DNA of 64,000 nt from Devosia chinhatensis (GCF_000969445.1 NZ_JZEY01000061.1:1-64000); one strand, 5' to 3'. Positions 32,740-42,853 are shown, counted from the stretch's first letter. Numbers and translations: made by a program. The notes: generated by a model not told the origin, from the sequence alone.

Positions 32740-33609
32740 TCAGTGTTCGATGCCGGACCAGAGCTTGCGCTTGGTGGCCCAGAGCAGGCCGGCGAAACCG
32801 ACAAGGAACAACAGGACCACGAAACCGGTCTGCTTGCGGCTCACCAGATGCGGCTCGGCCACCCACATCATGAATGCCGACACGTCCGTCGAATATTGCT
32901 CGAGCGTCTCGGGAACGGCCACACCGTCTTCACCGGGCGTATAGGTGATCTGGCCATCGGCCAGCGGCGGCGCCATGCCGATGGCATGTCCAGGGAAGTA
33001 GTCGTTGTAATACTTGCCCTCGGGCAACTGGAAGGGCTCGCCGTCGGAGCTGTGCGGTGCGTCTGCGGGCACTTCTTCGTGGTACCCGGTTAGCAGGGCA
33101 TGGATATAGTCCACGCCGCCTTCCTGGTAGGCAGTGAAGTAGTTGAACGCCCAGGTCGGGAACGGATCCTTGACGCCGCGAGCCTTGGCCAGCACCGAGA
33201 AGTCCGGCGGCAGCGAGCCGCCATTGGCGTCGCGCGCTTCCTGATCGTTGGCAAACGGGGACGGCCAGCGATCGGCAGCCACGGCCGGACGCATGCCGCC
33301 ATCGGCGGTCGGATCGGCAACCTGGTACTCGGCGGCCAGCGCCTTTACCTGCTCCTCGGAAAAGCTCGGACCACCCGGCTCGCTGAGATTGCGGAACGCC
33401 AGGAGATGGGCGCCGTGACAGCTGGCGCACACTTCCCGGAACACCTGGAAACCGCGCTGCAACTGGTTCTGGTCATAGGTACCGAAGATACCTGCGAAGC
33501 TCCAGTTGACGCGTTCCGGGTGCTTTCCGGCTTCTGCGGCCTGCACCTGCACTGTCGAGAGGCCGACAATGGCAGCGAGCGCGGCGATGATGATCTTGTT
33601 CTTGAACAT
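32740..33609 (-). CDS. petC: Ubiquinol-cytochrome c reductase cytochrome c1
   Basis: Heme c subunit of the bc1 complex, passing electrons from the Rieske centre to cytochrome c. 289 aa. Signal peptide MFKNKIIIAALAAIVGLS..QAA, heme site CASCHGAHLL (C-x2-C-H), Met ligand region AIGMAPPLADG, and a C-terminal anchor helix TGFVVLLFLVGFAGLLWATKRK. Last gene of the petABC operon, 14 nt after petB. Some species fuse cytochrome b and c1 in one gene (fbcH); here they are separate. Confidence 0.97.
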   Translation of the reverse strand: MFKNKIIIAALAAIVGLSTVQVQAAEAGKHPERVNWSFAGIFGTYDQNQLQRGFQVFREVCASCHGAHLLAFRNLSEPGGPSFSEEQVKALAAEYQVADPTADGGMRPAVAADRWPSPFANDQEARDANGGSLPPDFSVLAKARGVKDPFPTWAFNYFTAYQEGGVDYIHALLTGYHEEVPADAPHSSDGEPFQLPEGKYYNDYFPGHAIGMAPPLADGQITYTPGEDGVAVPETLEQYSTDVSAFMMWVAEPHLVSRKQTGFVVLLFLVGFAGLLWATKRKLWSGIEH

Positions 33610-33623
33610 GTCTATCGCCCTAC

Positions 33624-34874
33624 TCACGCGTGTGCCTTGCCGAGAACGCTCTCGGAAATGCTGGTCGGCAGCGGCTTTGGTTTTTCGATGCGCGAGAGCA
33701 CCGGCAGCACCACCAGGAAGTAGATGAAGTAGTAGGCTGTGCAGACCTTGGCGAGCGTGGTGTAGGGCTCGGCGGCTTCCTGCGCACCCAGATAGGCCAG
33801 GGCGATGAAGTTCAGCACGAAGAGGCCATAGAACCACTTGAAGATCGGGCGGAACGAGCCCGAGCGCACCTTGGACGTGTCCAGCCACGGCAGGATCAGC
33901 AGCATCAGGATGGCGCCGCCCATGGCGATCACGCCGCCCAGCTTGGAGTCGATGAACAGGATATTGAAGTCGATGGCGCGCAGGATCGTATAGAACGGCA
34001 GGAGGTACCATTCGGGCACGATGTGTGCCGGCGTCACCTGGCTATTGGCCATGATGTAATTGTCGGGGTGACCCAGGATGTCCGGCGCGAAGAACACGAA
34101 CCAGGCGAACGGGATCATGAACACGACCATCGCGAACAGGTCCTTCATCGTATAGTACGGATGGAAGGGAACGGTGTCGCGGCTGTCCTTCACTTCGACG
34201 CCCACCGGATTGTTGTTGCCCGGAACGTGCAGCGCCCAGATATGGAGCGCCACCACGGCAGCGATGATGAACGGCAGCAGGTAATGCAGCGAGAAGAAGC
34301 GGTTCAGCGTCGGATTGCCCACGGAGAACCCGCCCAGCACCAGCTGCTTGATCTGCTCGCCGACCAGCGGGATGGCCGAGAAGATATTGGAGATAACCGT
34401 GGCGCCCCAGAAGGACATCTGGCCCCAGGGAAGGATGTAGCCCATGAAGGCGGTAGCCATGGTCAGAAGGAAGATGATGACGCCCAGGATCCAGAGGATT
34501 TCGCGCGGTGCCTTGTACGAGCCGTAGAACAGGCCGCGGAAGATGTGGATGTATAGAGCAGCGAAGAACATCGAGGCGCCCACGGCGTGAGTGGCCTGGA
34601 TGATGCGACCACCATTGACGTCGCGACGAATGTGCTCGACCGAGTCGAAAGCCATGGCCACGTTGGGCGTGTAGTGCATGGCCAGGATAATGCCGGTGAC
34701 GATCTGGACGCCCAGACACATGACCAGGATGGCGCCGAACGTCCACCAGTAATTGAGGTTCTTCGGCGTGGGGAAGTCCATCAGGTGTTCTTTGGCAAAC
34801 CGAACGACCGGCAGGCGGTCGTCGAGCCACTTCTCGACGGCATTTCCCGGAATATAGGTAGAGTGATCAGACAT
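33624..34874 (-). CDS. petB: Ubiquinol-cytochrome c reductase cytochrome b
   Basis: Membrane core of the bc1 complex, carrying both hemes b and the Qo/Qi sites. 416 aa, eight helices. Heme His lie in [15 protein letters not shown] and in [30 protein letters not shown] region and [24 protein letters not shown]. The Qo PEWY motif is present ([18 protein letters not shown]). ATG 34874 ([12 protein letters not shown]) is chosen; a GTG five codons earlier overlaps the petA stop. It sits between petA and petC. Confidence 0.98.
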   Translation of the reverse strand: MSDHSTYIPGNAVEKWLDDRLPVVRFAKEHLMDFPTPKNLNYWWTFGAILVMCLGVQIVTGIILAMHYTPNVAMAFDSVEHIRRDVNGGRIIQATHAVGASMFFAALYIHIFRGLFYGSYKAPREILWILGVIIFLLTMATAFMGYILPWGQMSFWGATVISNIFSAIPLVGEQIKQLVLGGFSVGNPTLNRFFSLHYLLPFIIAAVVALHIWALHVPGNNNPVGVEVKDSRDTVPFHPYYTMKDLFAMVVFMIPFAWFVFFAPDILGHPDNYIMANSQVTPAHIVPEWYLLPFYTILRAIDFNILFIDSKLGGVIAMGGAILMLLILPWLDTSKVRSGSFRPIFKWFYGLFVLNFIALAYLGAQEAAEPYTTLAKVCTAYYFIYFLVVLPVLSRIEKPKPLPTSISESVLGKAHA

Positions 34875-34888
34875 CGGAAAAGCCCCCA

Positions 34889-35416
34889 CTAGCCGATCTG
34901 GACCAGCGTATCGCTGACGAATTCATAAGGCGGCACCACCAGGTTGAGGGGCGCCGGCCCGCGACGGATACGGCCGGCCGTATCGTAGTGCGACCCGTGG
35001 CATGGGCAGAACCAGCCATCGAAATCGCCCGATTCACCCACCGGCACGCAACCGAGATGAGTGCAGTTGGCGATCATGATCAGCCATTGTTCGTGGCCCG
35101 GCTTGGTGCGCTGCTCGTCGGTCTCGGGATCCTTGAGATCGCTGAGCGGAACCGCCTGGGCTTCCTCGATCTCGGCCGCCGTGCGGTGACGCACGAAGAC
35201 CGGCAGGCCGCGCCAGGTAATGGTCACCGACTGCCCCTCGGGAATGGCGCCGACATCGAATTCGATGCTTGCCAGCGCCAGGGTCGAGGCGTCGGGATTG
35301 AGCTGGTTGATCAACGGCCAGACCACGGCTGCGGCGCCGACGACGCCGACGGCGCCCGTGGCGACATAGAGAAAGTCCCGCCGGTTCGTGGATGAATGTT
35401 CAGCTTGCGTGGCCAA
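34889..35416 (-). CDS. petA: Ubiquinol-cytochrome c reductase Rieske iron-sulfur subunit
   Basis: [2Fe-2S] protein of the bc1 complex. A Tat signal ([20 protein letters not shown]) also forms the membrane anchor. Cluster ligands are in CTHLGCVP and [10 protein letters not shown] use TTG 35416 (reading [14 protein letters not shown]) giving 175 aa as in relatives, since this is where family similarity begins and GGGGAT precedes it. In-frame ATG 35476 would add 20 residues and is an alternative. First gene of petABC. Confidence 0.93.
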   Translation of the reverse strand: MATQAEHSSTNRRDFLYVATGAVGVVGAAAVVWPLINQLNPDASTLALASIEFDVGAIPEGQSVTITWRGLPVFVRHRTAAEIEEAQAVPLSDLKDPETDEQRTKPGHEQWLIMIANCTHLGCVPVGESGDFDGWFCPCHGSHYDTAGRIRRGPAPLNLVVPPYEFVSDTLVQIG

Positions 35417-35630
35417 GGTCCGTATCCCCGTACGATGCACAATTGACGGGGCCGGCCCCGGCGATCGCGATCCCATAGGCAGAATCGTGCCGCCGGCCGC
35501 CCTCAAGCGGCCCGTCAGGTAGCGTCCTTTTTGCACTGTCATAAGAACTTGTCCAGTGCGCGAACCGTGACAGGGGCAAACTGCGACACTATACCCGTGC
35601 CACGCCCGGAAACCGGGCGCTTGTTCAGCT

Positions 35631-36116
35631 GTGGAGCGACCGGTCTTGGCCATCGACCTTGCCCTTTATCAACCGGATATTGCCGCCAATACCGGCACCC
35701 TGCTGCGCCTTGGCGCCTGCCTGGGGGTCGCAGTGCATGTCATCCACCCGGCCGGCTTTGCCATCACCCAGCGCAATCTGGCGCGCTCGGGCATGGATTA
35801 CCTGGATCAGGCGCAGCTGGTCGAGCATGCCAGTTTTGCCGCTTTCCAAACCTGGCGCCGCGCGGCGCGACGCCGGCTGGTCCTGCTCACCACCAAGTCG
35901 AGCCAATCCGCCTTTGCGGTGGATTATGGGGCCGATGATATTCTCATGCTGGGCCGGGAAAGCGCCGGCGTACCCGATGCGGTAGCGGCCGAGGCCGACC
36001 TGCGCGTGCGCATCCCGATGCGCGAAACCATGCGCTCGCTCAATGTCGCCATCGCCGGCAGCATGGTTCTGGCCGAAGCCATGCGGCAGACTGGCCGCTT
36101 TACAGATCTGTCCTGA
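35631..36116 (+). CDS. trmL: tRNA (cytidine/uridine-2'-O-)-methyltransferase
   Basis: SPOUT-class enzyme methylating the 2'-O of the wobble base 34 in tRNA-Leu isoacceptors. 161 aa. [34 protein letters not shown] at the start, then the knotted SAM site [49 protein letters not shown]. The start is GTG at 35631, divergent from petA over 214 bp. hemF follows after 17 nt on the same strand. Confidence 0.95.
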   Translation: MERPVLAIDLALYQPDIAANTGTLLRLGACLGVAVHVIHPAGFAITQRNLARSGMDYLDQAQLVEHASFAAFQTWRRAARRRLVLLTTKSSQSAFAVDYGADDILMLGRESAGVPDAVAAEADLRVRIPMRETMRSLNVAIAGSMVLAEAMRQTGRFTDLS

Positions 36117-36133
36117 AAGTCCATTTCCCCGCC

Positions 36134-37006
36134 ATGACCCTTCCTGCCGATATCGACGCCAAGAAACTTGCGGCCAGCGCCTGGTTCCGCACCCTGCGCG
36201 ACCGCATCCACGCCGAATTCGAAGCCATCGAGCGCGAGCTGACCGGCCCCAATGCCGATATGGCGCCCGGCCTTTTCGAGCGCAGCCCCTGGGATCGCGC
36301 CGCTGGGGGCGGCGGCGAAATGGGCATGCTCCATGGCCGCGTCTTCGAAAAAGCGGGGGTACACATCTCCACCGTGCACGGGCACTTCACCGAGGAATTT
36401 GCCCGCCAGATGCCAGGGACGGAAGCCGGCACCGCCTTTTGGAGTTCGGGCATCTCGCTTATCGTCCATCCCTGGAACCCGCACGTGCCGGCGGTGCACA
36501 TGAACACGCGCATGATCGTCACCGGGCGGCAATGGTGGGGCGGCGGCGCCGACCTGACCCCAGTCCTCGACAATCGCCGCACCCAGACCGATCCCGACAC
36601 GATCGACTTTCACGCCGCCATGCAGGCCGCCTGCGAAAACCGCCCCGGCGTCGACTACGAACGCTTCAAGGCCTGGTGCGACGAATACTTCTTCCTGCCC
36701 CATCGCAACGAGCCGCGTGGCGTTGGCGGCATCTTCTACGATCACTTCAATTCCGGGGACTGGGACGCCGATTTCGCCTTCACGCGCGCCGTGGGCGAGG
36801 CATTCCTGGGCATTTATCCCCAGCTCGTGCGGCGCCAGTTCGAAAAGCCATGGACCGAGGCGGAGCGCGACGAACAGCTGGTGCGGCGCGGCCGCTATGT
36901 GGAATTCAACCTGCTCTACGATCGCGGCACCACGTTTGGCCTCAAGACCGGCGGCAATGTCAATTCGATCCTGTCTTCAATGCCGCCGGCGGTGAAGTGG
37001 CCGTGA
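36134..37006 (+). CDS. hemF: Oxygen-dependent coproporphyrinogen III oxidase
   Basis: Converts coproporphyrinogen III to protoporphyrinogen IX using O2. 290 aa. Family segments: [133 protein letters not shown], ending AVKWP. The 3' end overlaps the opposite-strand DUF2062 gene by 47 nt. It supports an aerobic organism. Confidence 0.98.
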   Translation: MTLPADIDAKKLAASAWFRTLRDRIHAEFEAIERELTGPNADMAPGLFERSPWDRAAGGGGEMGMLHGRVFEKAGVHISTVHGHFTEEFARQMPGTEAGTAFWSSGISLIVHPWNPHVPAVHMNTRMIVTGRQWWGGGADLTPVLDNRRTQTDPDTIDFHAAMQAACENRPGVDYERFKAWCDEYFFLPHRNEPRGVGGIFYDHFNSGDWDADFAFTRAVGEAFLGIYPQLVRRQFEKPWTEAERDEQLVRRGRYVEFNLLYDRGTTFGLKTGGNVNSILSSMPPAVKWP

Positions 37007-37547
37007 TCTCCTGCCGCCTCCGAAGCCGCGCCAGGCGTGCCCTACGGAACCGCAGCACCAGCAAGCGCACGAAGCCATAAACCAGTACATAGGTGCCGAT
37101 GGCCAGCGGCAGGGAGCCGAAAAGCGTCGTGACAAAGGTTGGCGCCAGCGCCTCAAATTCCTGCGAGATCAGGCCATGGGGCAGCTTCTGCGCGATCTCG
37201 TGCACCAGCGCGGCCTCCTGCGGGCTCACCCCGCCTCCGCCGCTCAGCCAGTCGCCCAACCCATAGCCGGCAGCCACGAACAGCGGAAAGGTGAGCGGGT
37301 TGCCCCACAGCGCCCCGATCGCCGCGGCCACGATATTGCCGCGCGTCACGAAGGCCAGAGCCAGCCCCAGAACGAAATGCAGCCCGAACAGCGGTAGCAT
37401 GGCCACGGCGGCGCCCGAGGCCAGGCCCGCAGCGATAGCATGCGCACTGCCCGAAAGCCGCATCAGCCGCTTTTGCAGATAGGCCAGGTAACGTTTCCAG
37501 CCCATGCGCGGCCAGACCCGGTCGCGCCACGATTTCGTGTTTTTCAT
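36960..37547 (-). CDS. DUF2062 domain membrane protein
   Basis: 195 aa. [74 protein letters not shown] is the DUF2062 signature (GN.l.a..Gt...NP.t). It has two to three membrane helices, then an amphipathic part and a last hydrophobic helix ([20 protein letters not shown]). Role unknown; some relatives are fused to glycosyltransferases. ATG 37547 is used since upstream residues are not family-like. It is convergent with hemF, overlapping by 47 nt. Confidence 0.88.
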   Translation of the reverse strand: MKNTKSWRDRVWPRMGWKRYLAYLQKRLMRLSGSAHAIAAGLASGAAVAMLPLFGLHFVLGLALAFVTRGNIVAAAIGALWGNPLTFPLFVAAGYGLGDWLSGGGGVSPQEAALVHEIAQKLPHGLISQEFEALAPTFVTTLFGSLPLAIGTYVLVYGFVRLLVLRFRRARLARLRRRQEITATSPPAALKTGSN

Positions 37548-37609
37548 TGCCGGTCCGCCCGAATTGGTGACGACTTGCCACTCCGCCACCGCCCCACCGA
37601 GGTGATCCG

Positions 37610-38776
37610 ATGCCTTTGACCGATGTCGACATTACCGGCTTTCGCTCCATTCGCGCCATCCGGTTTCCGCTGCGCCAGGTCACGGTTTTGGTCGGCGGCA
37701 ATGGCGTGGGCAAGACCAATCTCTACCGCAGCCTGGAGCTGATCCAGGCCTCGGCGCGCGGCACCCTGGCCGACGAGATTGCCCGCGAGGGCGGCCTTGC
37801 CTCGATCTTCTGGGCGGGCGGACGCAATCTCACCGCAGATGGCAGCTTCGATCCGCAATTTCGCACCGATGGCTATCGCAAGGGAGAAGCGCATCGCCTC
37901 GCGCTCGAGGTTGGCCTTGACGCCAGCGATACCGGAATTGCCCAGCGCTATCGCATCGAAATCGGCTTTGCCGCGAAGGCCAGCGCCGCCTTTCCTAACG
38001 AGGCCCAGATCCGTCGCGAGGCAATCACCCTGGCCGAGCGCCGGCCCATCATCCTCATGGAACGCCGCGAAGCCCAGGTCTGGGCGCGTAACGAGGAGGG
38101 TCAGCGCGAGAACGCCGCCATTGATCTGCTCGCCAGCGAGACCGCCCTCTCGAGACCTGGCCCCTATGCCGAGGTCGCTGCCTTGCGCGACACGATCCTG
38201 GCCTGGCGCTTCTATCATGGCTTCCGCACTGACGCCGATTCCGCCCTGCGCCGCCCCTCCCGCGCCGTCACCGCACCCACGCTCAGCGCCTCGGGCGACA
38301 ATCTGGGCGCTGTCTTGGCCACCCTGCGCTTCATCCGCGAGGATACGATAGACCTCGACGCCATCATTGCCGACGCCTTTGGCGGGGCCCGGCTCGACGT
38401 CACCCTGGGCGAGGCCGTCAATTTCGGCCTGTGCTATCCCGAAATGCCCAAACGCACCTTCCTCGCGCACGAGCTTTCCGACGGGACGCTGCAATTCCTG
38501 GCTCTGGCAGGCGCCCTCCTCGCCTATCGGCTGCCGCCCTTCATCGCGCTCAACGAACCCGAGACCAGCCTCCACCCCTCGCTTCTGCCGCTCCTTGCCC
38601 GCATGATTGTCAATGCGGCCGGTCGCAGCCAGATATGGGTGGTCACCCACTCGGCCGCCCTGGCCACGGCCATTGCCGAACTTTCCGGCATCACCCCGCG
38701 CCGCGTCATCCGGTCCGATGACGGCACCTGGCTTGAAGGCCTCTCGCAGATTGGGCTCTTCCCCGAGGATCACTGA
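37610..38776 (+). CDS. RecF/OLD-like AAA ATPase
   Basis: 388 aa, ABC-type ATPase of the AAA_15/AAA_21 group. Walker A LVGGNGVGKTNLYR near residue 30, a middle helical insert, the signature LSDGTLQFLALAGALLAY, Walker B with catalytic Glu PFIALNEPETSLHPSLLP, and a His in the switch segment IWVVTHSAALATAI. Such proteins are found in DNA repair, in defence pairs and as housekeeping proteins of unknown role. No TOPRIM or nuclease partner is adjacent, so no defence role can be claimed. It is divergent from the DUF2062 gene. Confidence 0.88.
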   Translation: MPLTDVDITGFRSIRAIRFPLRQVTVLVGGNGVGKTNLYRSLELIQASARGTLADEIAREGGLASIFWAGGRNLTADGSFDPQFRTDGYRKGEAHRLALEVGLDASDTGIAQRYRIEIGFAAKASAAFPNEAQIRREAITLAERRPIILMERREAQVWARNEEGQRENAAIDLLASETALSRPGPYAEVAALRDTILAWRFYHGFRTDADSALRRPSRAVTAPTLSASGDNLGAVLATLRFIREDTIDLDAIIADAFGGARLDVTLGEAVNFGLCYPEMPKRTFLAHELSDGTLQFLALAGALLAYRLPPFIALNEPETSLHPSLLPLLARMIVNAAGRSQIWVVTHSAALATAIAELSGITPRRVIRSDDGTWLEGLSQIGLFPEDH

Positions 38777-38834
38777 TCGGAACTCAATGGGCAGCCCGGC
38801 GTTTTTCCAGACGCACCACAAAGGAGATTCAGCA

Positions 38835-39032
38835 ATGAAACGCTTTGATTCGGGCACTCTCATTCCCGGTTCCACCTGGCATGCCCAGGCCGAGAGCGAG
38901 GCAGAAGTGGTCCGCCGTGCCGTCGAAAACATGAAGAACATCAATGGCGAAACTGAAATACGCCCCGACATGATCGAGCGTATCAAGGAACGCATCGTCG
39001 ATGTCGACGACCAGGGCCAGGCCCGTCACTGA
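38835..39032 (+). CDS. DUF1059-like small protein (65 aa)
   Basis: AAGGAG stands directly upstream of ATG 38835. The C-terminal half HAQAESEAEVVRRAVENMKNINGETEIRPDMIERIKERIVDV resembles the DUF1059 pattern (a helix with 'E.E.vlr...eH...H', then '..t.el...i...i'), though the Cys of that family are absent. Function unknown. The stop overlaps the end of the cca gene by 7 nt on the other strand. Confidence 0.75.
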   Translation: MKRFDSGTLIPGSTWHAQAESEAEVVRRAVENMKNINGETEIRPDMIERIKERIVDVDDQGQARH

Positions 39033-40207
39033 CGCGACGCGGCTTCAGTTGCCAGCAAGGTTTCCGGGTCGAGGGTGAAATCGCTCTCGACCCATCTCTT
39101 TTCGAGCCGCGCGAGAGCCCGCCCGATATCCGGCCCTGCGACCATGCCGAGGGCGATCAGATCCTGCCCGCTCACCGGCAAAGGTTGCACCGGCAGCCGC
39201 GCCAGCTCCCGCGCCGCTTCCATCAGCCGGTCTCTGGGCCAATTGTCCTCAGATGCTGCGACTGCAAGCCCCTCCACCGCTTCTTCGCCATAGCGATAAG
39301 CAGCCCAGTTGAGCTTGTCCGCGCCGGCAAGCGCAGCGGCCTTTGCGATCCGTGCGACCCGATCCACCAGGGCCCTGCTCAGCCGCCATTGTGCCTGCAA
39401 ATCCTGGGGGGAAACACTGATCAGCGCCATTCGCGCTGCTACGTCCTGCCCGCCGATGCCTTCATAGCGATGCAGCGCCTCCAGCCGCTCCCCCGAGACG
39501 GGAAGGAGGCCGATAGCCTGCATGGTCGCCAGGGTCAGCGCGATGCGCGGCAGGCTCAGCATCCGAAGCATCTCGTGGCCCACCCGCTCCCGCGAAATAT
39601 GGTCCAGCCTCCCTGCGGCATCGCGGCAGGCCGCGAGGCCCTCGGGGTCGAAACGCTGCTCGCCATGGCTCGCCGAGATGCGAAAAAACCGGTAGACGCG
39701 AAGACCGTCTTCAGCGATGCGCCGGGTGGCATCCCCGATGAACCGGACCCGCCCGTTGACGAGATCCCCTGCGCCCCCAAGCGGATCGAACAGGCGGCCA
39801 TCGGCAAAGCAGTAAAGCGCGTTGAGTGTAAAATCCCGCCGTCGCGCATCCTCAGTCCAGTCGGTACCGAAGGCCACTTCGGCATGACGACCATCGGTGG
39901 CCACGTCACGCCGCAGCGTCGTCACCTCGACCTGGGTCTCACCCAGGCGCAGCGTCACCGTTCCGTGGTCGATGCCCGTGGGATAAGCGGATATCCCTGC
40001 CGCCTTTGCCTTCTGCATCACCGTCACCGGCAGCAATTCGGTCGCCATGTCGATATCGCTGTCGTTGCGAAGCCTTCCGATCAGGCTGTCCCGAACGATG
40101 CCACCCACGGCCCTTGTGCGCCCCTCGGCGCCGTCCAGCGCCGCAAAGATCGCCTGCACGTCAGGCCTGGCCAGCCATTCCGCCTTTTCCAGCCGTTCCG
40201 GTATCAT
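39026..40207 (-). CDS. cca: CCA tRNA nucleotidyltransferase
   Basis: Class II template-free polymerase that adds or repairs the 3' CCA of tRNA. 393 aa. AVGGIVRDSLIGRLRNDSDIDMATELLP holds the GG..RD...DxD metal site, then VTTLRRDV, RRDFTLNALYCFADGRLFDPLGG, and EDGLRVYRFFRISASHG with the nucleotide-pairing motif. It overlaps the NUDIX gene upstream by 4 nt, so both are one unit. The two-gene order NUDIX-cca occurs widely in Rhizobiales. Confidence 0.94.
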   Translation of the reverse strand: MIPERLEKAEWLARPDVQAIFAALDGAEGRTRAVGGIVRDSLIGRLRNDSDIDMATELLPVTVMQKAKAAGISAYPTGIDHGTVTLRLGETQVEVTTLRRDVATDGRHAEVAFGTDWTEDARRRDFTLNALYCFADGRLFDPLGGAGDLVNGRVRFIGDATRRIAEDGLRVYRFFRISASHGEQRFDPEGLAACRDAAGRLDHISRERVGHEMLRMLSLPRIALTLATMQAIGLLPVSGERLEALHRYEGIGGQDVAARMALISVSPQDLQAQWRLSRALVDRVARIAKAAALAGADKLNWAAYRYGEEAVEGLAVAASEDNWPRDRLMEAARELARLPVQPLPVSGQDLIALGMVAGPDIGRALARLEKRWVESDFTLDPETLLATEAASRQ

Positions 40208-40830
40208 GGCCGAACCTCGCCCAGCACCAGATCGCGAAACTGGCGGGTCAGATTGGCCGTAATGCCCCAGATGAGATGGCCGTCATGGTCGATCTGCCAG
40301 GTCGAATGCTCCTTGCCCGCCCGGCTGATGCGGAACCGGCCATAAGTCCCGGCATCGAGAATTCGCGCCAGGGGCACCTCGAAGACCGAATGCACCTCCC
40401 CCGGATTGGGCACGAACGGTCCACTGGGCGACACCTCGGCGACCACGGGGGTGATGAGGTAATTGGTGCCGGTATAATAGGTCGGCATATAGCCCAGCAC
40501 ATTGGCATCGGCCTGCGCCAGGCCCACTTCCTCTTGTGCCTCGCGCAGGGCAGCGGCGGCGACGTTGACATCGTCTTGGTCCACCTTGCCGCCGGGAAAC
40601 GCCACTTGGCCGGAATGTGCCCGGAGGTCAGGTGATCGCTCGGTGTAGAGCACGGTATGGCCTTCAGGCCGGCGCACCAGCGCGATCAGCACTGCTGCTG
40701 GCACAGGTGGTCGCGTCGCCGGAATGACCGGCGTCCAGTCGGGCACGAGGTCCCGCGCCGGTCGCAGCGATGGCGGCTCCCGCAGCAGCTTTTCAGTGAG
40801 TAGATCGATAATATGCGTGTCCAGGGCCAA
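40204..40830 (-). CDS. CoA pyrophosphatase-type NUDIX hydrolase
   Basis: 208 aa. The NUDIX box is GGKVDQDDVNVAAAALREAQEEVGL: the first Glu of G-x5-E-x7-REUxEExGU is Asp, the catalytic REAQEE part is intact. Preceding AAVLIALVRRPEGHTVLYTERSPDLRAHSGQVAFPGGK fits the CoA-diphosphatase (NudL/UPF0035) branch. It likely hydrolyses CoA or acyl-CoA to phosphopantetheine and 3',5'-ADP. TTG 40830 is the only start before a stop 2 codons upstream. It is coupled to cca. Confidence 0.87.
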   Translation of the reverse strand: MALDTHIIDLLTEKLLREPPSLRPARDLVPDWTPVIPATRPPVPAAVLIALVRRPEGHTVLYTERSPDLRAHSGQVAFPGGKVDQDDVNVAAAALREAQEEVGLAQADANVLGYMPTYYTGTNYLITPVVAEVSPSGPFVPNPGEVHSVFEVPLARILDAGTYGRFRISRAGKEHSTWQIDHDGHLIWGITANLTRQFRDLVLGEVRP

Positions 40831-40909
40831 AAATCACCGGCAAACCATCAGTCTCGGCTGAACATTAGATCAAGCCGCCCCGGACACGCAGCTTTTTTTG
40901 GCCGCGCTG

Positions 40910-41458
40910 CTATTGGCCGGCATCGAAGGCGGCAATAGCACCTTTGAGTGACTTGGCCAGGCTCTTGTCTTCGGCCAGCAGCAGGACGCGGCTGGTATCG
41001 ACCGGGCCGGGAAACTCGATATTACCCGGTGTGGTGATTTCCCAGCCCAGGGGGCAGTAATAATCCTGATCGCCCACCAGCAGCACGAAATGGCCTTCGC
41101 CGCGCGACAGCGCCAGCTTGCTCACTTCCCGCGCCAGAAGCTTTCCAGCGCCGCGCTTGCGGAAATTGGGATGGGTCGCCAGCGGCCCAAGCAGATAGCC
41201 CTTCATGCCGCCGACACTGATCGGGGTCATCCACACCGAACCGCAAGGCGTGCCGTCGACTTCCGCGATGAGGCTCAGGCCCGGATCGATCGGAAAGCGC
41301 TCGCGCACTCGAAAAGCGGTACGTGCAAACCGGCCGGGACCGAAGGCAATGGCCTGAAGGTCTTCGACGAAGCTGTCATCGGCGGGCGTGGCAAGCCGGA
41401 CATTGGGCTGGCCGTCATGCTGGGGGGAAGCGGCCTCGGCCGCAACGAGCGTGGTCAT
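40910..41458 (-). CDS. GNAT-family N-acetyltransferase (YhbS-like)
   Basis: 182 aa. The acetyl-CoA site is HPNFRKRGAGKLLAREVSKLA (R-x-x-G-x-G type), with LSLIAEVDGTPCGSVWMTPISVGGMKGYLLGPLATHP before it and GHFVLLVGDQDYYCPLGWEI after it, as in YhbS-like proteins. The substrate is unknown. ATG 41458 is chosen because the conserved part begins soon after; an ATG at 41518 adds 20 residues without a clear binding site. Confidence 0.88.
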   Translation of the reverse strand: MTTLVAAEAASPQHDGQPNVRLATPADDSFVEDLQAIAFGPGRFARTAFRVRERFPIDPGLSLIAEVDGTPCGSVWMTPISVGGMKGYLLGPLATHPNFRKRGAGKLLAREVSKLALSRGEGHFVLLVGDQDYYCPLGWEITTPGNIEFPGPVDTSRVLLLAEDKSLAKSLKGAIAAFDAGQ

Positions 41459-41819
41459 CAGGGCAAATCCGGAAAAGGTGTGCAGAACAACTCGCGAGCA
41501 GCCCTCGGGCTCCCGCATGAAACGACCGCTTAGGGTCGTCGGCTCGTCTGCAAAACCTTCACCATCCTGGACGCCTCCACGTCTGAATGCGCATTAGCAC
41601 CCGTGCTCCGGTCCGTAAATGGGAATATTGGGCTCATGCCGTGAAATTCCTTTCTTCGAAGCCGCGCTGTGTCCGGGTTGCATAACGCACTGTTCCCCCA
41701 GACCGGCCTTTTCGATACTCGGATGACGACCTAGTTAGAACGGGACACCGCAACCTGATGGCGCCGGGATCAATTTGACTCTGGCAACCTGACAGCAAAA
41801 TGACCGAAAGGGGTCCGAT
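41459..41819. other. 361-bp stretch before the GST gene
   Basis: It probably contains promoters for the GNAT and GST genes, which are divergent here. I see no further gene; the remaining open frames have residue compositions unlike protein. AAAGGGG near 41806-41812 precedes ATG 41820. Confidence 0.45.
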
Positions 41820-42779
41820 ATGGGACAATTGATCGACGGCAAATGGTCCACCCAATGGTACGACACCGCCAAGACCGGCGGGAAGTTCGTCCGGTCACAG
41901 TCTGGTTTCCGCAATTGGGTCACCGCCGATGGCGCCCCCGGCCCCTCGGGCGAGGGCGGCTTTGCTGCTGAGGCCGACCGCTACCACCTCTATGTCTCGC
42001 TCGCCTGTCCATGGGCCCACCGCACCCTGATCTTCCGCAAGCTCAAGGAGCTTGAGAACCTGATCTCGGTCTCGGTCGTCTCCCCCAAGATGCCCGATGA
42101 AACCGGCTGGTCCTTCGACAAGGCCGAAGGCTCGACGGGCGACGCGCTCTTCGGCAAGGAAACGCTGTGGCAGGTCTATACCCAGGCCGATCCGCACTAT
42201 ACCGGCCGCGTGACCGTTCCGGTGCTCTGGGACAAGAAGACCAACACCATCGTTTCCAACGAGAGTTCGGAAATCATCCGCATGTTCAATTCGGCCTTTA
42301 ACGGGCTGACCGGCAATAGTGACGACTATTATCCCGAGGCCCTTCGGCCGGACATCGATACCATCAATGCCCGCGTCTACGACGACATCAACAATGGCGT
42401 CTACAAAGCCGGTTTCGCCACCACCCAGGAGGCTTATGACGAGGCCGTCAGCAAGCTGTTCGAAGCGCTCGATTGGGTAGAAAATCTCCTGGGCGACCGC
42501 GCCTACCTGACCGGCGACGATATCACCGAGGCAGACTGGCGGCTCTTCACGACGCTCGTGCGTTTCGATGCGGTCTATGTCGGCCACTTCAAGTGCAATC
42601 GCAGGCGCATCGCCGACTACGCCAATATCAGCCATTATCTCAAGGCGCTCTACGAAGTCCCGGGCGTCAAGGAAACGGTCGACCTCGACCATATCCGCAC
42701 CCATTATTACTGGAGCCACACCACCATCAATCCGCACCGGATCATTCCGGTCGGCCCGGAACTGCCATTCCTGGCATAG
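41820..42779 (+). CDS. Glutathionyl-hydroquinone reductase (GST Xi class)
   Basis: Glutathione-dependent reduction of glutathionyl-hydroquinones. 319 aa. The N-terminal thioredoxin-like domain has YHLYVSLACPWAHRTLIFRKLKELENLISVSVVSP, where CPWAH carries the catalytic Cys. WQVYTQADPHYTGRVTVPVLWDKKTNTIVSNESSEIIRMF forms the GSH site. The helical domain includes NNGVYKAGFATTQEAYDEA and ADWRLFTTLVRFDAVYVGHFKCN. ECM4/YqjG family. AAAGGGG precedes ATG. Confidence 0.95.
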   Translation: MGQLIDGKWSTQWYDTAKTGGKFVRSQSGFRNWVTADGAPGPSGEGGFAAEADRYHLYVSLACPWAHRTLIFRKLKELENLISVSVVSPKMPDETGWSFDKAEGSTGDALFGKETLWQVYTQADPHYTGRVTVPVLWDKKTNTIVSNESSEIIRMFNSAFNGLTGNSDDYYPEALRPDIDTINARVYDDINNGVYKAGFATTQEAYDEAVSKLFEALDWVENLLGDRAYLTGDDITEADWRLFTTLVRFDAVYVGHFKCNRRRIADYANISHYLKALYEVPGVKETVDLDHIRTHYYWSHTTINPHRIIPVGPELPFLA

Positions 42780-42799
42780 TGCCCCCCGCCCACACCCAC

Positions 42800-42831
42800 G
42801 ATGTCATCCCGACGAAGGTTGGGGTGACATC
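42800..42831. repeat. Palindromic repeat between convergent genes
   Basis: GATGTCATCCC/GGGGTGACATC (11 bp, one G-U pair) around GACGAAGGTT. It sits between the GST gene and the NUDIX gene ends, where it could also end transcription. Confidence 0.6.
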
Positions 42832-42853
42832 GAAACGTGAGGCGCTTGACCCC

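Noticed and set aside
37610-39032. RecF/OLD-like ATPase with a small gene downstream as an antiphage pair
   Set aside because: The downstream protein is DUF1059-like without nuclease or toxin features, and the neighbours are housekeeping genes.
40204-40830. NUDIX box with Asp for the first Glu as a dead enzyme
   Set aside because: The catalytic REAQEE core is intact and the Asp change is conservative, so loss of function is not supported.
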